In this document: positions 34,401-45,919 of the stretch, piece after piece
How positions within the stretch are numbered: position 1 is the first letter of the stretch
Layout: every line of letters begins with the position of its first letter
From: Buddleja alternifolia
Taxonomy: Eukaryota; Streptophyta; Magnoliopsida; Lamiales; Scrophulariaceae
DNA length: 64,000 bases
Direction: 5' to 3'
NCBI GenBank assembly: GCA_019426215.1
Contig: CM033402.1
Location: 620,001 to 684,000 of the forward strand
Notes under the pieces: generated by a model
Databases searched by the model: none
What the model was told of the DNA's origin: nothing
The model's input: the letters and a program-made list of their open reading frames with translations, nothing else
Made by a program: the position numbers and the translations under genes

Positions 34401-35827
34401 CGCTCATCTCATTCTTCTCGCTATCTTTGCTCATTATAGATGGTGCAGGTAAGTACTGAATAGGATAATGAATGCGGGTACCGTTGCTAATGCTTGTTAA
34501 CTAGTTCTTTCAATAATCCTGTTATCAATCTTTACTTTTATTTTTTAACAGTTAATAAAGATATTATCTATTATCTTCACTGTTCTTTCTTTTCTTTATT
34601 CTTCTGACTTGGTACAGGCATGAAGGAGGAGTGTTTTCTGTATTGCATTCTAAACTCGTTCAGATGAAGCTCAAGACTGCGCATTTGAGTTCTTTTCAAC
34701 TCAAACCTAATTTAAACTCGAATAGGGTTCTTAGAACAGAGCGTAAGTGATGACTAATTTTTTCAGTCTTTCTCCTCTCAGGTCTGAATTTGACTAATCT
34801 TTTGTATGCCTCTATTTTCGGTCTTTCTGAACTCAGATATTGCGACAACTATGTTTATTGGGAACTTTATTGGGATTGTATGTGCTCGGTCTCTGCATTA
34901 TCAGTTCTATTCTTGGTAAGCTCCGTTGAATATCTTTCTTTGCATCATTGGTTTGTTTCAATACTTTTGCAAGGCATATAAGTATGATCTTTATAAGGGC
35001 TGACAAGCATGGATTCATGTGCAACTTATCCTCAGAAATAGCCTATTTATGGGCTATATATCCACAAGCTGTCCTAGACTCACCGCAACTAATAAGCTTT
35101 CGGCTTTGAATATTTCTACATGGAATATGTTATCTTGTTTTTTCTGTTATTACAACAAAAGAGAAGTTTGATTTTGATATCCGGACTTTGGAGTTGCCAA
35201 CTAACCAGTCGAAATCCTTTGTAACACAATCGTGTAGCACTTTCTATGTTATTACACGCACAAATGTGTAACCTCTTGTATTTACAATTGTCACGCATCT
35301 ATGCATGTAACTGAAATTGTTACACGGTTGTGTAACAGAAGATTTATTGCCAAACCAGGAGGCTGGAAATTGTCTTTTGGGTCATGAAACAAAGGGGGAC
35401 TGGGGTGATGTAAAATCCATTGTGGTTTATCAGGGAGATTACTATAGTTCAATATATGAATGCTGTCATTTATGGCTGAGTTGTTTTCTACAGGTATTTC
35501 TATAGCTTACCGTATTTATTGTGGCGAACTCCATTTCCTTCATGGTTACGGTAGGCTACTCGACCATGAAACTTGCTTCACTTTTTCACTGCCATAATAT
35601 CTAGTTGCCCTATACTAATTCAACAATTTAATTTTGTATGCAGTCTAATCTTGTTTGCAGCAGTGGAGTTCTGTTGGAACATATACCCCTCTAATTCTTA
35701 TTCGTCGATGCTGCTTCTTTTTGCCCACGTAATTATATTAGGTGGTCTATGGAGCGCACCACCGGAATATCCATACGCTGACGATACAAGTCATAAGAGA
35801 GCAAATTTGAAAATGAAGGCAACCTGA
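31448..35827 (+). CDS. ALG3 alpha-1,3-mannosyltransferase
   Basis: ALG3 adds the first alpha-1,3-mannose from dolichol-phosphate-mannose to Man5GlcNAc2-PP-dolichol on the lumenal side of the ER, in N-glycan precursor assembly. Thirteen exons: 31448-31598, 31691-31725, 31802-31939, 32331-32399, 33002-33159, 33252-33318, 33423-33476, 33748-33836, 34332-34448, 34618-34742, 34837-34915, 35494-35550, 35644-35827. Total 440 residues, close to the known plant length. Family signatures: [55 protein letters not shown] and [20 protein letters not shown]. Many hydrophobic segments fit a GT-C type multi-pass ER enzyme. The basic C-terminus [10 protein letters not shown] is compatible with ER retention. 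Intron 3 carries a copia-LTR-like fragment. The earlier AUG choice is fixed by the basic, Pro-rich N-terminus; no better upstream start was seen. Confidence 0.95.
32008..32110. repeat. Copia-LTR-like fragment in ALG3 intron 3
   Basis: The words TTTGGTTCAGCAATTGACTAC, then CACTATTAATGAAAGAG with a nearby ATACAAAG, resemble the leader-proximal part of plant copia LTRs, including the region AACGAGGTTCGGCTAATTTA of the intact element at 51827-56961. It is short and diverged. Confidence 0.4.
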
Positions 35828-37603
35828 AGACTGAAATTTTTGCTTTATGTTGGTGGAATTTTTCTGTGTTGTAGTTTAGGCTTTTGGTTGGAATTTTGAG
35901 TGTTTGTCATAGTACTGGATTGTTCTTTACATGTGGCCTACTAAAGTAGCACATTTTTTCTTTCTCATTTATTCTAAAATTTCTCGTAAATTAGTACCAA
36001 TATATATCGTGCATACTTATGAGTTATGGCATACATACATAATTTTGTGATTTTATTTTATTTAAAATAATTTGAATGATGACTAGAAATCAATGGCGTG
36101 TTAGGAATTTCTTTTTGCCATTTGTGTTCTCAGATCAAAGTGAAATTGCAAGGCACTAAAAGAAAATTTGATAATGCCCTAAAATGAACTTTCAGCATCA
36201 TCATGTATAATATAACAGCTGCACAACAATTGAATGAAACCATGACTATGATATTGAAATATTAACTTCAGCATGCACAATCCAACTGTTTACAATCACG
36301 TTTCGATCTTATTCAAATGGGTTGCATTTCATGATTCGATTTGTCTAATCAAAGTGTAATTTAGAAGATAGGTTAGTCACACTTCCTTTCTAATTTACCA
36401 TTCACAATGTGATTTACACATGGGTGAACCATATTAGGTTCGAGTTTTATACTTTTCACATTGTGAATTACACAGGGGTCAACCTTATTAGGTTCTGGCA
36501 TTGCAAAAGAGAAATGGAATATAAAAGTAAGAGCAATATTGGATCACATTTTTTAAAAGGTCTAATAATTTGAAAGCCCATTTTTCAGGTGAAAATAACA
36601 ATAATAATTATTGGGTTTATTTATGTCAAATTGAAAAACCCCTTTCACCAGTTCTCCCAAAACACTCAACTCCTCTGCAGCTCTCACCGTTCGTCATCAA
36701 TGGCGACAATTAAACCTAAACTGCGATTCACTTCGAATAAAACGACACCCACACCTGAATAAAAGTACCAGAAATCCTTCCAAATCCCCAAAGACATCGA
36801 ACCACACCATCCAAATCCCTAAATTACCCCATCACTTCAGTTTCCTTCTCCCCTGTTTAGCCTCACGATTTCGCCGCCACACATTCCGCCAGCGTCCAAA
36901 ACAGTGTCCTGATGCTGAAGCAAGGAGATGCGCAGAAAATCAAGGGCTTTGTACATGGCATTTTAGATAAAAATTATTTTGCTGCTCACAATGTTTTAAG
37001 GAGTTTTGTTAAAATGTCTTACACGAACCCGACCCAAAACAATTGGATATGAGAATAATATTGGACTCATATTATATATTTGGTAGGCCTGGCCTTTGTT
37101 AGCAATCTGTTGGGTCTTAATTTTTATTAGGCCCAACCCATAATATGGCCCATGGGGGGTGTTCTTGTAATTTTCATGTCTAGGGTTTCAGCCCAACTCT
37201 TTTCCTAGCAGCCAACATTATATATATGGATGGATACATATATTCTTCTCAACCTTCTTATGCGCAGTCACCTCTCTCTCTCTCATTCTCGTCTTTGGTA
37301 AGAGCAATATTTCTTCACTTCTTTCGATTTATCTCATATTATATTTGCGTTTATTTAGTTTCTAACGAAAATTCTTGCAATGTTTTTCGATTATTATCAT
37401 ATTATATTTGTGTTTGTTTAGTTTCTAACGAAAACCCTTAACTCCACATCTGCCAATGAGCGTCTCTTTTTTTTCTTTGCTCAACTGTACTACGAGTTTT
37501 CAAGTTCTAATTCTAAATTATACGCTGTCTATTAACTTTTCTGGTTATTTTGTGATTTTAAGAGTAAAATATGCTTATTTTTTTATTTTAATGAAAATAA
37601 AAT

Positions 37604-38026
37604 GAATGTTAAATAACATGATGACTACATATCTGTGATGATGATGTGATTTTAGATTAGATGCCGACTATTTTTGGTTACCCCTTGGTTTTATTTTTTA
37701 CTTTTCTACTTATTTTGTGATTTTATTTTATTTAAAATAGTATGCATGATGACTAGAAATCAATTGCATATTCGGAATTTCTTTTTGCCATTTATTTTCT
37801 CAAATCAAAGTGAAATTGCAATGAATGTTAAATAACATGATGACTACATATCTGTGATGATGATGTGATTTTAGATTAGATGCCGCGATTGTTGGTTACC
37901 CCCTCATTTTATTTTTTACTTTTCTGCTCATTTTGTGATTTTATTTTATTTAAAATAATATGAATGATGACTAGAAATCAATGGCGTGTTAGGAATTTCT
38001 TTTTGCCATTTGTGTTCTCAGATCAA
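37604..38026 (+). repeat. Internal ~223-bp tandem duplication in repeat copies 1 and 2
   Basis: The segment AATGTTAAATAACATGATGA through GATTAGATGCCG occurs at about 37604 and again at about 37827. The same pair recurs in copy 2 at about 39490 and 39713. Copy 3 has a single version at about 41331. Confidence 0.8.
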
Positions 38027-40407
38027 AGTGAAATTACAAGGCACTGAATGAAAATTTTACAAAGCCCTAAAATTAAAATTCAGCATCATCATGTATAATA
38101 TAACAGTTGCACAACAATTGAATGAAACCATGACTATGATATTGAAATATTAACATCATCATGCATAATCCAACTGTTTACATTCACGTTTCGATCTTAT
38201 TCAAATGGGTTGCATTTCATGAATCGATTTCTCTAATCAAAGTGTAATTTAAAAGATAAGTTAGTCACCCTTGCTTTCTAATTTACCATTCACAATGTGA
38301 ATTACACATGGGTCAACCTTATTAGGTTCGAGTTTTATAACATTCACATTGTGAATTACACATGGGTCAACCTGATTAGGTTCGGTCATTGCAAAAAATA
38401 AATGGAATATAAAAGTAAGAGCAATATTGGATCACATTTTTTAAAAGGTCTAATAATTTGAAAGCCCATTTTTCAGGTGAAAATAATAATAATTATTATT
38501 GGGTTTATATATGTCAAATTGAAAAACCTCTTTCACCAGTTCTCCCAAAACACTCAACTCCTCTGCAGCTCTCACCATTCGTCATCAATGGCGGCAATTA
38601 AACCTAAATTGCGATTCACTTCGAACAAAACGACACCCACACCTAAATAAAAGTACCAGAAATCCTTCCAAATTCCCAAAGACATCGAACCACACCATCC
38701 AAATCCCTAAATTACCCCATCACTTCAGTTTCCTTCTCCCCTGTTTAGCCTCACGATTTCGCCGCCACACGTTCCGCCAGCGTCCAAAACGGTGTCCTGA
38801 TGCTGAAGTAAGGAGATGCGCAGAAAATCAAGGGCTTTTTCCAAGGCATTTTAGATAAAAATTATTTTGCTGCTCACAACGTTTTAAGAAGTTTTGTTAA
38901 AATGTCTTACCCGAACCCGACCCAAAACAACTGGGTATGAGAATAATATTGGACTCATATTATATATTTGGTAGGCCTGGCCCTTGTTAGCAATCTGTTG
39001 GGTCTTAATTTTTATTAGGCCCAATCCATATTATGGCCCATGGGGGGTGTTCTTGTAATTTTCATGTCTAGGGTTTCAGCCCAACTCTTTTCCTAGCAGC
39101 CAGCATTATATATATGGATGGATACATATATTCTTCTCAACCTTCTTATGCGCAGTCACCTCCCTCTCTCTCATTCTCGTATTTGGTAAGAGCAATATTT
39201 CTTCACTTCTTTCGATTTATCTCATATTATATTTGCGTTTATTTAGTTTCTAATGAAAATTCTTGCAATGTTTTTCGATTATTATCATATTATATTTGTG
39301 TTTGTTTAGTTTCTAACGAAAACCCTTAACTCCACATCTGCCAATGATCGTCTCTTTTTTTTCTTTGCTCAACTGTACTACGAGTTTTCAAGTTCTAGTT
39401 CTAAATTATACGCTATCTATTAACTTTTCTTGTTGTTTTGTGATTTTAAGAGTAAAATATGCTTATTTTTTTATTTTAATGAAAATAAAATGAATGTTAA
39501 ATAACATGATGACTACATATCTGTGATGATGATGTGATTTTAGATTAGATGCCGACTATTTTTGGTTACCCCCTGGTTTTATTTTTTACTTTTCTACTTA
39601 TTTTGTGATTTTATTTTATTTAAAATAGTATGAATGATGACTAGAAATCAATTGCATATTCGGAATTTCTTTTTGCCATTTATTTTCTCAAATCAAAGTG
39701 AAATTGCAATGAATGTTAAATAACATGATGACTACATATCTGTGATGATGATGTGATTTTAGATTAGATGCCGACGATTGTTGGTTACCCTCTGATTTTA
39801 TTTTTTACTTTTCTGCTCATTTTGTGATTTTATTTTATTTAAAATAATATGAATGATGACTAGAAATCAATGGCGTGTTAGGAATTTCTTTTTGCCATTT
39901 GTGTTCTCAGATCAAAGTGAAATTGCAAGGCACTGAATGAAAATTTGATAAAGCCCTAAAATTAAATTTCAGTATCATCATGTATAATATAACAGTTGCA
40001 CAACAATTGAATGAAACCATGACTATGATATTGAAATATTAACATCATCATGCATAATCCAACTGTTTACATTCACGTTTCGATCTTATTCAAATGGGTT
40101 GCATTTCATGAATCGATTTCTCTAATCAAAGTGTAATTTAAAAGATAAGTTAGTCACCCTTGCTTTCTAATTTACCATTCACAATGTGAATTACACATGC
40201 GTCAACCTTATTAGGTTCGATTTTTATACCATTCACATTGTGAATTACACATGGGTCAACCTGATTAGGTTCAGTCATTGCAAAAAATAAATGGAATATA
40301 AAAGTAAGAGCAATATTGGATCACATTTTTTAAAAGGTCTAATAATTTGAAAGCCCATTTTTCAGGTGAAAATAATAATAATAATTATTGGGTTTATTTA
40401 GGTCAAA

Positions 40408-40677
40408 TTGAAAAACCTCTTTCACCAGTTCTCCCAAAACCCTCAACTCCTCTGCAGCTCTCACCGTTCGTCATCAATGGCGAAAATTAAACTTAAACTC
40501 TGTTCCACTTCGAATAAAACGACACCCACACCTGAATCAAAGTACCGAAAATCCTTCAAAATCCCCAAAGACATCGAAACCACACCATCCAAATCCCTAA
40601 ATTACCCCATCACTTCAGTTTCCTTCTCCCCTATTTCGCCGCCACACGTTTCGCCAGCGTCCAAAACTGTGTCGTAA
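40408..40677 (+). pseudogene. Repeated coding-like fragment, unknown family
   Basis: Copy 3 has an open frame containing MAKIKLKLCSTSNKTTPTP and SPPHVSPASKTVS. In copies 1 and 2 the same place (about 36700-36860 and 38588-38750) is interrupted by TAA where copy 3 has TCA. A second frame downstream reads KGDEQKIKGFVQGILDKN, so the original gene may have been longer and frameshifted. I do not recognise the family. It may be the 5' part of a neighbouring gene caught in the tandem duplication. Confidence 0.4.
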
Positions 40678-40879
40678 TCCTAAAGAAAGGAGATGAGCAG
40701 AAAATCAAGGGCTTTGTCCAAGGTATTTTAGATAAAAATCATTTAGCAGCTCACAATGTTTTAAGGAGTTTTATTAAAATGTCTTACCCGAACCCGACCC
40801 AAAACAACCGGATATGAGAATAATATTGGACTCATATTATTTATTTGGTAGGCATGGCCTTTGTTAGCAATCAGTTGGG

Positions 40880-41062
40880 TCTTAATTTTTATTAGGCCCA
40901 ACCCCTATTATGGCCCAATGGGGCTGTTCTTGTAATTTTCATGTCTGGGGTTTCCGCCCTTTTCTTTTCCTAACAGCCAGCATTATATATATGGATGGAT
41001 ACATATCTTCTTCTCAACCTTCTTATACGCAGTCACCTCCCTCTCTCTCATTCTCGTCTTTT
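40880..41062 (+). promoter_or_regulatory. Promoter-like block and leader of the RPC10-like gene (copy 3)
   Basis: The block contains AGGCCCA and TGGCCCA words (site II-like), TATATATA at about 40983, and a CT-rich leader ending in a GTAAGAG donor at 41062. Copies 1 and 2 also carry TAGGGTTT (telo box); here it reads TGGGGTTT. Site II plus telo boxes are typical of plant ribosome and polymerase genes. Linkage to the downstream coding exons through a leader intron is inferred. Confidence 0.45.
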
Positions 41063-41535
41063 GTAAGAGCAATATTTCTTCACTTCTTTCCATTTTTCTT
41101 ATATTATATTTGCGTTTATTTAGTTTTTAAAGAAAACTCTTGTAATGTCTTTCGATTATTATTATATTATATTTGTGTTTGTTTTTGTTATTCTCATAAC
41201 TTATGTTCTAATTCTAGATTAGATGTTGTCTATTAACTTTTCTGCTTATTTTGTGATTTTAATGAAAATCTGCTTATTTTTTTATTTTAATTAAAATCTG
41301 CTTATTTTGCGATTTTAATGAAAATAATGTGAATGTTAAATAACATGATGACTACAAATCTGTGATGATGATGTGATTTTAGATTAGATGCCGACGATTG
41401 TTGGTTACCCCTAATTTTATTTTTTTACTTTTCTTCTTATTTTGTGATTTTTTTTAATTAAAATAATATGAATGATGATTTGAAATCAATGGTGTGTTAA
41501 GAATTTCTTTTTGCCATTCGTTCTCAGATCAAACA

Positions 41536-42262
41536 TGAGCCTTTTTAGGGTTTAAGATATTAAGATATTTATATAGAATCAATGAATTGCATCAGCATGA
41601 CACTATCGATTACAATTCTTTCTCACCAGTCGTTCAAACTGTCTTCTAATACAAGCTCATTTGGGAGAAATTGACGCTTTTGAGAATTTAAAAAAACACG
41701 TCTTAAAATCTCGGATAACTCAAGAAAGTCTTGAAAGTAAAATAACTCAAAATCTTTATTAATGATAAAATTGTGTCGGAAAAGACAAATAAACTGCGGC
41801 AACTATTTATAGGAAATAAAAGAAAAACTACTAATTGAAATAAACTAGGACTTCTATTTCTACTCCTATTTTGACTCCAAAAATCACTAGAATTCTAATG
41901 GACTCGAAACGCTACCAAATTTGACCCAAATATTCTTCATCTTACGAGATGACACGTATAGAAATTTGGGCACCATTCGACAACTAGATAATTTATTAAA
42001 AATAAAACAAAAATGCTGAAAATTAAAAAAAAAACACTAAACGGACCGAACGAAGGCCTAAACGATGGAATTTGGGGTCGATTTGAAAGCCATTCGATTG
42101 GATTCCTTTCGAAAAGATCTGCGATTTGGTATCTTGTGGGCCTCGTAACTCCAAGCGGATCAAAAGTTATGGCCGTTTGAAGTCTACCGGCAACTTTTCG
42201 CTTGTTTTTCACTTTTCTTCCTTCGAACCTGTCCAAAAATGTGTCGGCTTCTTGTTCTACAT
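41536..42262 (-). repeat. LTR-like retroelement fragment, antisense to the RPC10-like gene
   Basis: The region breaks the tandem repeat just after a CAG acceptor-like site and lies directly before the RPC10-like start codon. On the minus strand it reads through CGGCCATAACTTTTGATCCG, then a 5'-leader-like stretch with TTATTTCCTATAAATAG (TATA) and CATTAATAAAG. These resemble LTR/leader regions of plant retroelements from memory only. An open frame (41937-42317 minus) is not convincing as protein. Ends and target duplication are not resolved. Confidence 0.4.
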
Positions 42263-42267
42263 CAGAA

Positions 42268-43568
42268 ATGGAGCCGTGCCAAACTTGTGGTGGGAATATA
42301 CTACTTTCTGAATCCACTCAAAGTGAGCAGTCCGCCAGTTTTTACTGCGGCGCATGCCCTTGTGTATGTCAAAAAGAGAGTAAGGTAATCCAATTTCATC
42401 TTCTCGTGTATTATGATCTCATGTCCGTCTTTACATATCATGATGATATTTAAGTCTGTTTTTCTTTGACAGGTTAAGATAAAAAGAAAAAGAGATAATA
42501 AACAGATAAAAAGAAACAGTGTCTGTGTTAAGAAACAACGTTCAAGTATCGCTGCCGATTACGTTGCCCGGAACAAGTTATACAAAGCAGCAGGTCCACT
42601 TTTTAATCCACATACTCTTCTTATCATAGTGAAAGTAGTACTATTAGCCTATTTTTCTTGTTCGGGATGTTCATCGTTTTGTTCGTAATCTTGAATAAGC
42701 CTCCTTCTGTTTATTATGAAACATCGTAAATGTATGCCCATGGTGTTTTTACATATTTATATAAAGATTACAAGTTTCCAATAAGAAGAGTTTGATTGAT
42801 TGAATGCTAGTTTGAGGCATGATCTTACTATGCCCTTATAACTAGCTAATTATAGCAGAGCATCATTTGATTATAGCCTTTATGCTATATTTGGTTAGAG
42901 TTGTTGCTGATTAGTTGTTTCTTTGCAGCGGTGTCGTGCCCGGATTGTAAACGTGACGCTGAACTTGACCGGATGAAGGTCTATGAAAGAAAAGGTCCAC
43001 TTTTAATCCCCATACTCTTTTTATCATAGTGAAAGTACTATTAACCTATTTTTCATGTTTGGGGTGTTCATGTTTTGTTTGTTATCCTGAATGCGTAAGC
43101 ACTTTTAGGCTTCCTTCTGTTCATTATGGAACATCCAAAAATAAATGATGCTCCCTGAGTTTTTACATATATATTTATAATATATATATATATATATATA
43201 TATAACTAGAACTTGCCACCAATGTGAGTAATTCTTATATGCAAACCTTCTAGATAATGAAATTTGCCTTTTGGTGTGAACTCATTGGCTTTTCACAAGT
43301 TTTGAGTCTTTGGTGCAAATCCCCCACTAGATTGAGGCATGATCTTACTATGATGCCCTTATAACTAGCCAATTATAGTTGATTATATCCTTTATGTTAT
43401 ATTTGGTTAGAATTGTTGCTGATTAGTTGTTTCTGTGCAGCGGTGTCGTGCCCGGAGTGTAATCACGGGATAGCTCATTTCAAGGAAATGCAGACCGGGA
43501 CAGCTGATGACCCGATGACCACGGTTTACACGTGCATGAGATGCAAACATGGTTGGAAGGATAATTAG
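42268..43568 (+). CDS. RNA polymerase III subunit RPC10 (C11)-like protein
   Basis: Subunit C11/RPC10 has two zinc ribbons and stimulates RNA cleavage and termination-reinitiation by RNA polymerase III in the nucleus. Coding exons 42268-42384, 42473-42593, 42929-42994 and 43441-43568 give 143 residues. The N-ribbon is C4-x2-C7 with C27-x2-C30. A long basic linker (VKIKRKRDNKQIKR...) replaces the shorter family one. The C-ribbon is CPEC at 105-108 and CMRC at 133-136, with QTGTADDPMTTVYTC between. Typical plant homologues have about 106 residues. Exon 3 (22 codons, phase 1-1) is a partial copy of the start of exon 4 and adds an extra CPDC; skipping it leaves 121 residues in frame. The catalytic hairpin usually reads RSADE; here it is GTADD. 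It is probably a divergent paralogue or decaying copy. A TFIIS- or RPB9-like role is less likely. Confidence 0.75.
42594..43440 (+). repeat. Tandem duplication of intron plus exon in the RPC10-like gene
   Basis: GTCCACTTTTTAATCCACAT and its intron (from 42594) recur as GTCCACTTTTAATCCCCAT (from 42995). Both end in a pyrimidine tract and CAG before CGGTGTCGTGCCCGGA (42929 and 43441). The unit is about 400 bp, extended by about 110 bp in the second copy, partly through an (AT)n run at about 43180-43204. Confidence 0.9.
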
Positions 43569-44357
43569 AGATAGCTTCCATGGTATCCCATATCTGGCGA
43601 AGCTGCTGCATTCTGTAGTACTTATGTTTCATTACTCTCCTGTTTCTAGTTTGGATTTGATGAAGTGTTAATTTAATACTTAGATCGTTCTTTCAACTGC
43701 ACTCTATTTTACTCTTTCTTCTGCTTTCTGGTGTTCTTTCTTTCTTTGTTTTTTTTTCATTACACAAATGATTGCTTTAGGAATAAGTTCAAGTCTTGAT
43801 ACAGTGTGCAAGTTCATTGAAGATTTTAGAGTTATCAAAAATTGCATTTTCGAATCAATTTTTTCCCAAAACACTATTCGTCAGACTTTTTGTCGTGCCC
43901 TCAGGGGTTTTAGCAAAATTAAATAAAATAAATAAAAAATTCTCAAAATATTATAGATTTTAATGTATTATAAAAATAGTACAAAGACGACATTTGTGAT
44001 GTCTTTTAAATCAAATGTTGTCTTTTAATTTGAAGATGATATCACAAATGCCATCTTCACATTTGTTTTTATTCTTAATTTAAAAAGTGATAAACGACAT
44101 CTCAAATGCCGTCTTCTACTTTTTTAATTTTTTTAATTAGAAGACGACTACTAGGAGGTAATCTTCTACTTTATGACTTTTTGGACTTTCTCAAATTTTT
44201 TAACTTCTATTACACTATTATTTATGCACACAACACTACAAAAAGAATGGAAATTACATTATAATGTATAAGACAAAAGGGAGGAACTATGAGTAACACA
44301 ATGGGAGGTATTTTAGGATTTTCCATTTCTGCTATCGTTGGCACGTAACACAATCAA

Positions 44358-44420
44358 CACTACATAGAAAGGCGACGTTCTCATATAGGCTATATGGGAA
44401 CGTCGCCTTTGTACGTAGTG
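44358..44420. repeat. 63-bp hairpin with CACTAC termini
   Basis: The sequence CACTACATAGAAAGGCGACG pairs with its near-perfect complement ending CGTCGCCTTTGTACGTAGTG; only a few bases form the loop. CACTA-superfamily elements have CACTAC ends, and CACTACAAAAAG also occurs upstream at 44234. No 3-bp target duplication was identified. Confidence 0.6.
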
Positions 44421-45919
44421 TTTCCAAGCACGTTTCTGAAAGGGATTAATTAATGCCTAGGCTTTGGAACACTAAGCATTTGGGCAAGAAAAGAAGCTAG
44501 AGAGAGGGTCGGGGAAAATAAGGAAGAGGAGGGAGAGAGTGGAGAACATGAGAAGCTATATATGTACATGAGTATATATAGAGAGAGAGTTGAGGAGTAG
44601 TGTTAGCTAGGGGGTGAAAAGTACATGATCAGTTGAGGAGTACTTTTTTTACGTAAAAAAAGTTGTTGAACAAATCATAACAAGATCAGCATGACTGAAC
44701 ATATTTAGGGGGCGAAAAATTGTTGAAAGCAGTGTAGAATGCAAGTATTGTTGGAAGGTAGGATCGAAAGATAATTAGTGTTGAGGAGTGTTAGGTATTC
44801 ATGAATATGGTGTGTGTAATTTAGAATTAGTGTTGCGTTAGTCTAAAGTGATTTTCTATCCCATCCTCTTTTAATTAAATATTTTACACATTTTAATAAC
44901 ATTGTATCATTGTATTTAGATTTTTAAAATACAATTTCAGAACTAATGAATATAAGTAGCTAGAATCTTGAAAATTTTTTAAAAAAAAAAGAAGAAAAAA
45001 AAAAAAGGAAAGACTCATACCTAACACATTACAAGATTCGAAAATTTAATTAATTTGCTATGTCTTCTAATTGTTCAATTAGCTAAGGGTCTTTTCTAGT
45101 TTTGTGGAACTCATGCTTTTTGGAAGATCATCTCTGTTAGTGTGATTAGATCACTCAAGAAATTGGGAAGCCCCAATTTAGTCGCAATCACATGATGTGT
45201 GACATACCGTGATCACGTACTTAACACAAACGTTTTTTTTATTATTATTTAATTCATATTTTTATAGTGAAATAGTTACATCATTACATCAAATATACAT
45301 CAACAATATATTCATATTCGTTATGGAAAACTATGTGACTAGAAAGACTAATGTCTCATGCACCTTGATTTATTTGTTAAATTAATATTATTTACTCATA
45401 TTAGTTAAGTGATATATCAACTTCAATTATACCATAAGAGCAACCTTTTTGCTAGTAGTAATTGGAAAGGTGACCTCACTGTTGGTGCTAATTCTGATAT
45501 GAGAAAATAGCAGATATCCCCCAAATTATTAGGTGATGTGCACTTTGCCCCCCCAAACTATTAAAAGTTACAGTTAACATCCTAAACTATCTTATATGTG
45601 CACTTTGTCCCCTCGGTCAGCTTCGGTCACCAGATTTTTTTATTTTTTAAAATTTTTACTAATTTTTTTATTTTTAAAATTTTTTTTTATACTTTTTTTC
45701 ATTTTTTTTATTTATTTTCATGTTTCCGGATTTTTAAATTATCTTTTTTGTTTTTAGAAAATTATGAATATTTGAATTTATACTTCTTTTAATTGTTTTC
45801 TTATTTATTTTCATGTTTTATTTTTATTTTTCTTATTTTCATATTTGATATTTATTTCAAACCTAAAAATAATATTTCAAGAAAAATCCAAATAAATCTC
45901 AATATGCATGATTTAAATT

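Larger units (their letters stand above)
36041..41535 (+). repeat. Tandem ~1.9-kb repeat array upstream of RPC10-like gene
   Basis: Three copies start at about 36041, 37929 and 39817, each from TTTTGTGATTTTATTTTATT, with a truncated fourth at about 41430-41535. Equivalent ATGGATGGATACATAT words lie at 37226, 39114 and 40991 (spacing 1888 and 1877 bp). Each copy contains, in order, a coding-like fragment, a promoter-like block with GGCCCA words, a TATATATA box, a CT-rich leader and a GTAAGAG splice donor. Copies 1 and 2 also share an internal ~223-bp duplication that copy 3 lacks, so 1 and 2 are probably the most recent pair. Confidence 0.88.

Noticed and set aside
41937..42317. 126-codon minus-strand open frame overlapping the RPC10-like first exon
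   Set aside because: It crosses from the retroelement-like block into the antisense of a zinc-ribbon exon. The Phe/Leu-rich end looks like translated non-coding DNA.
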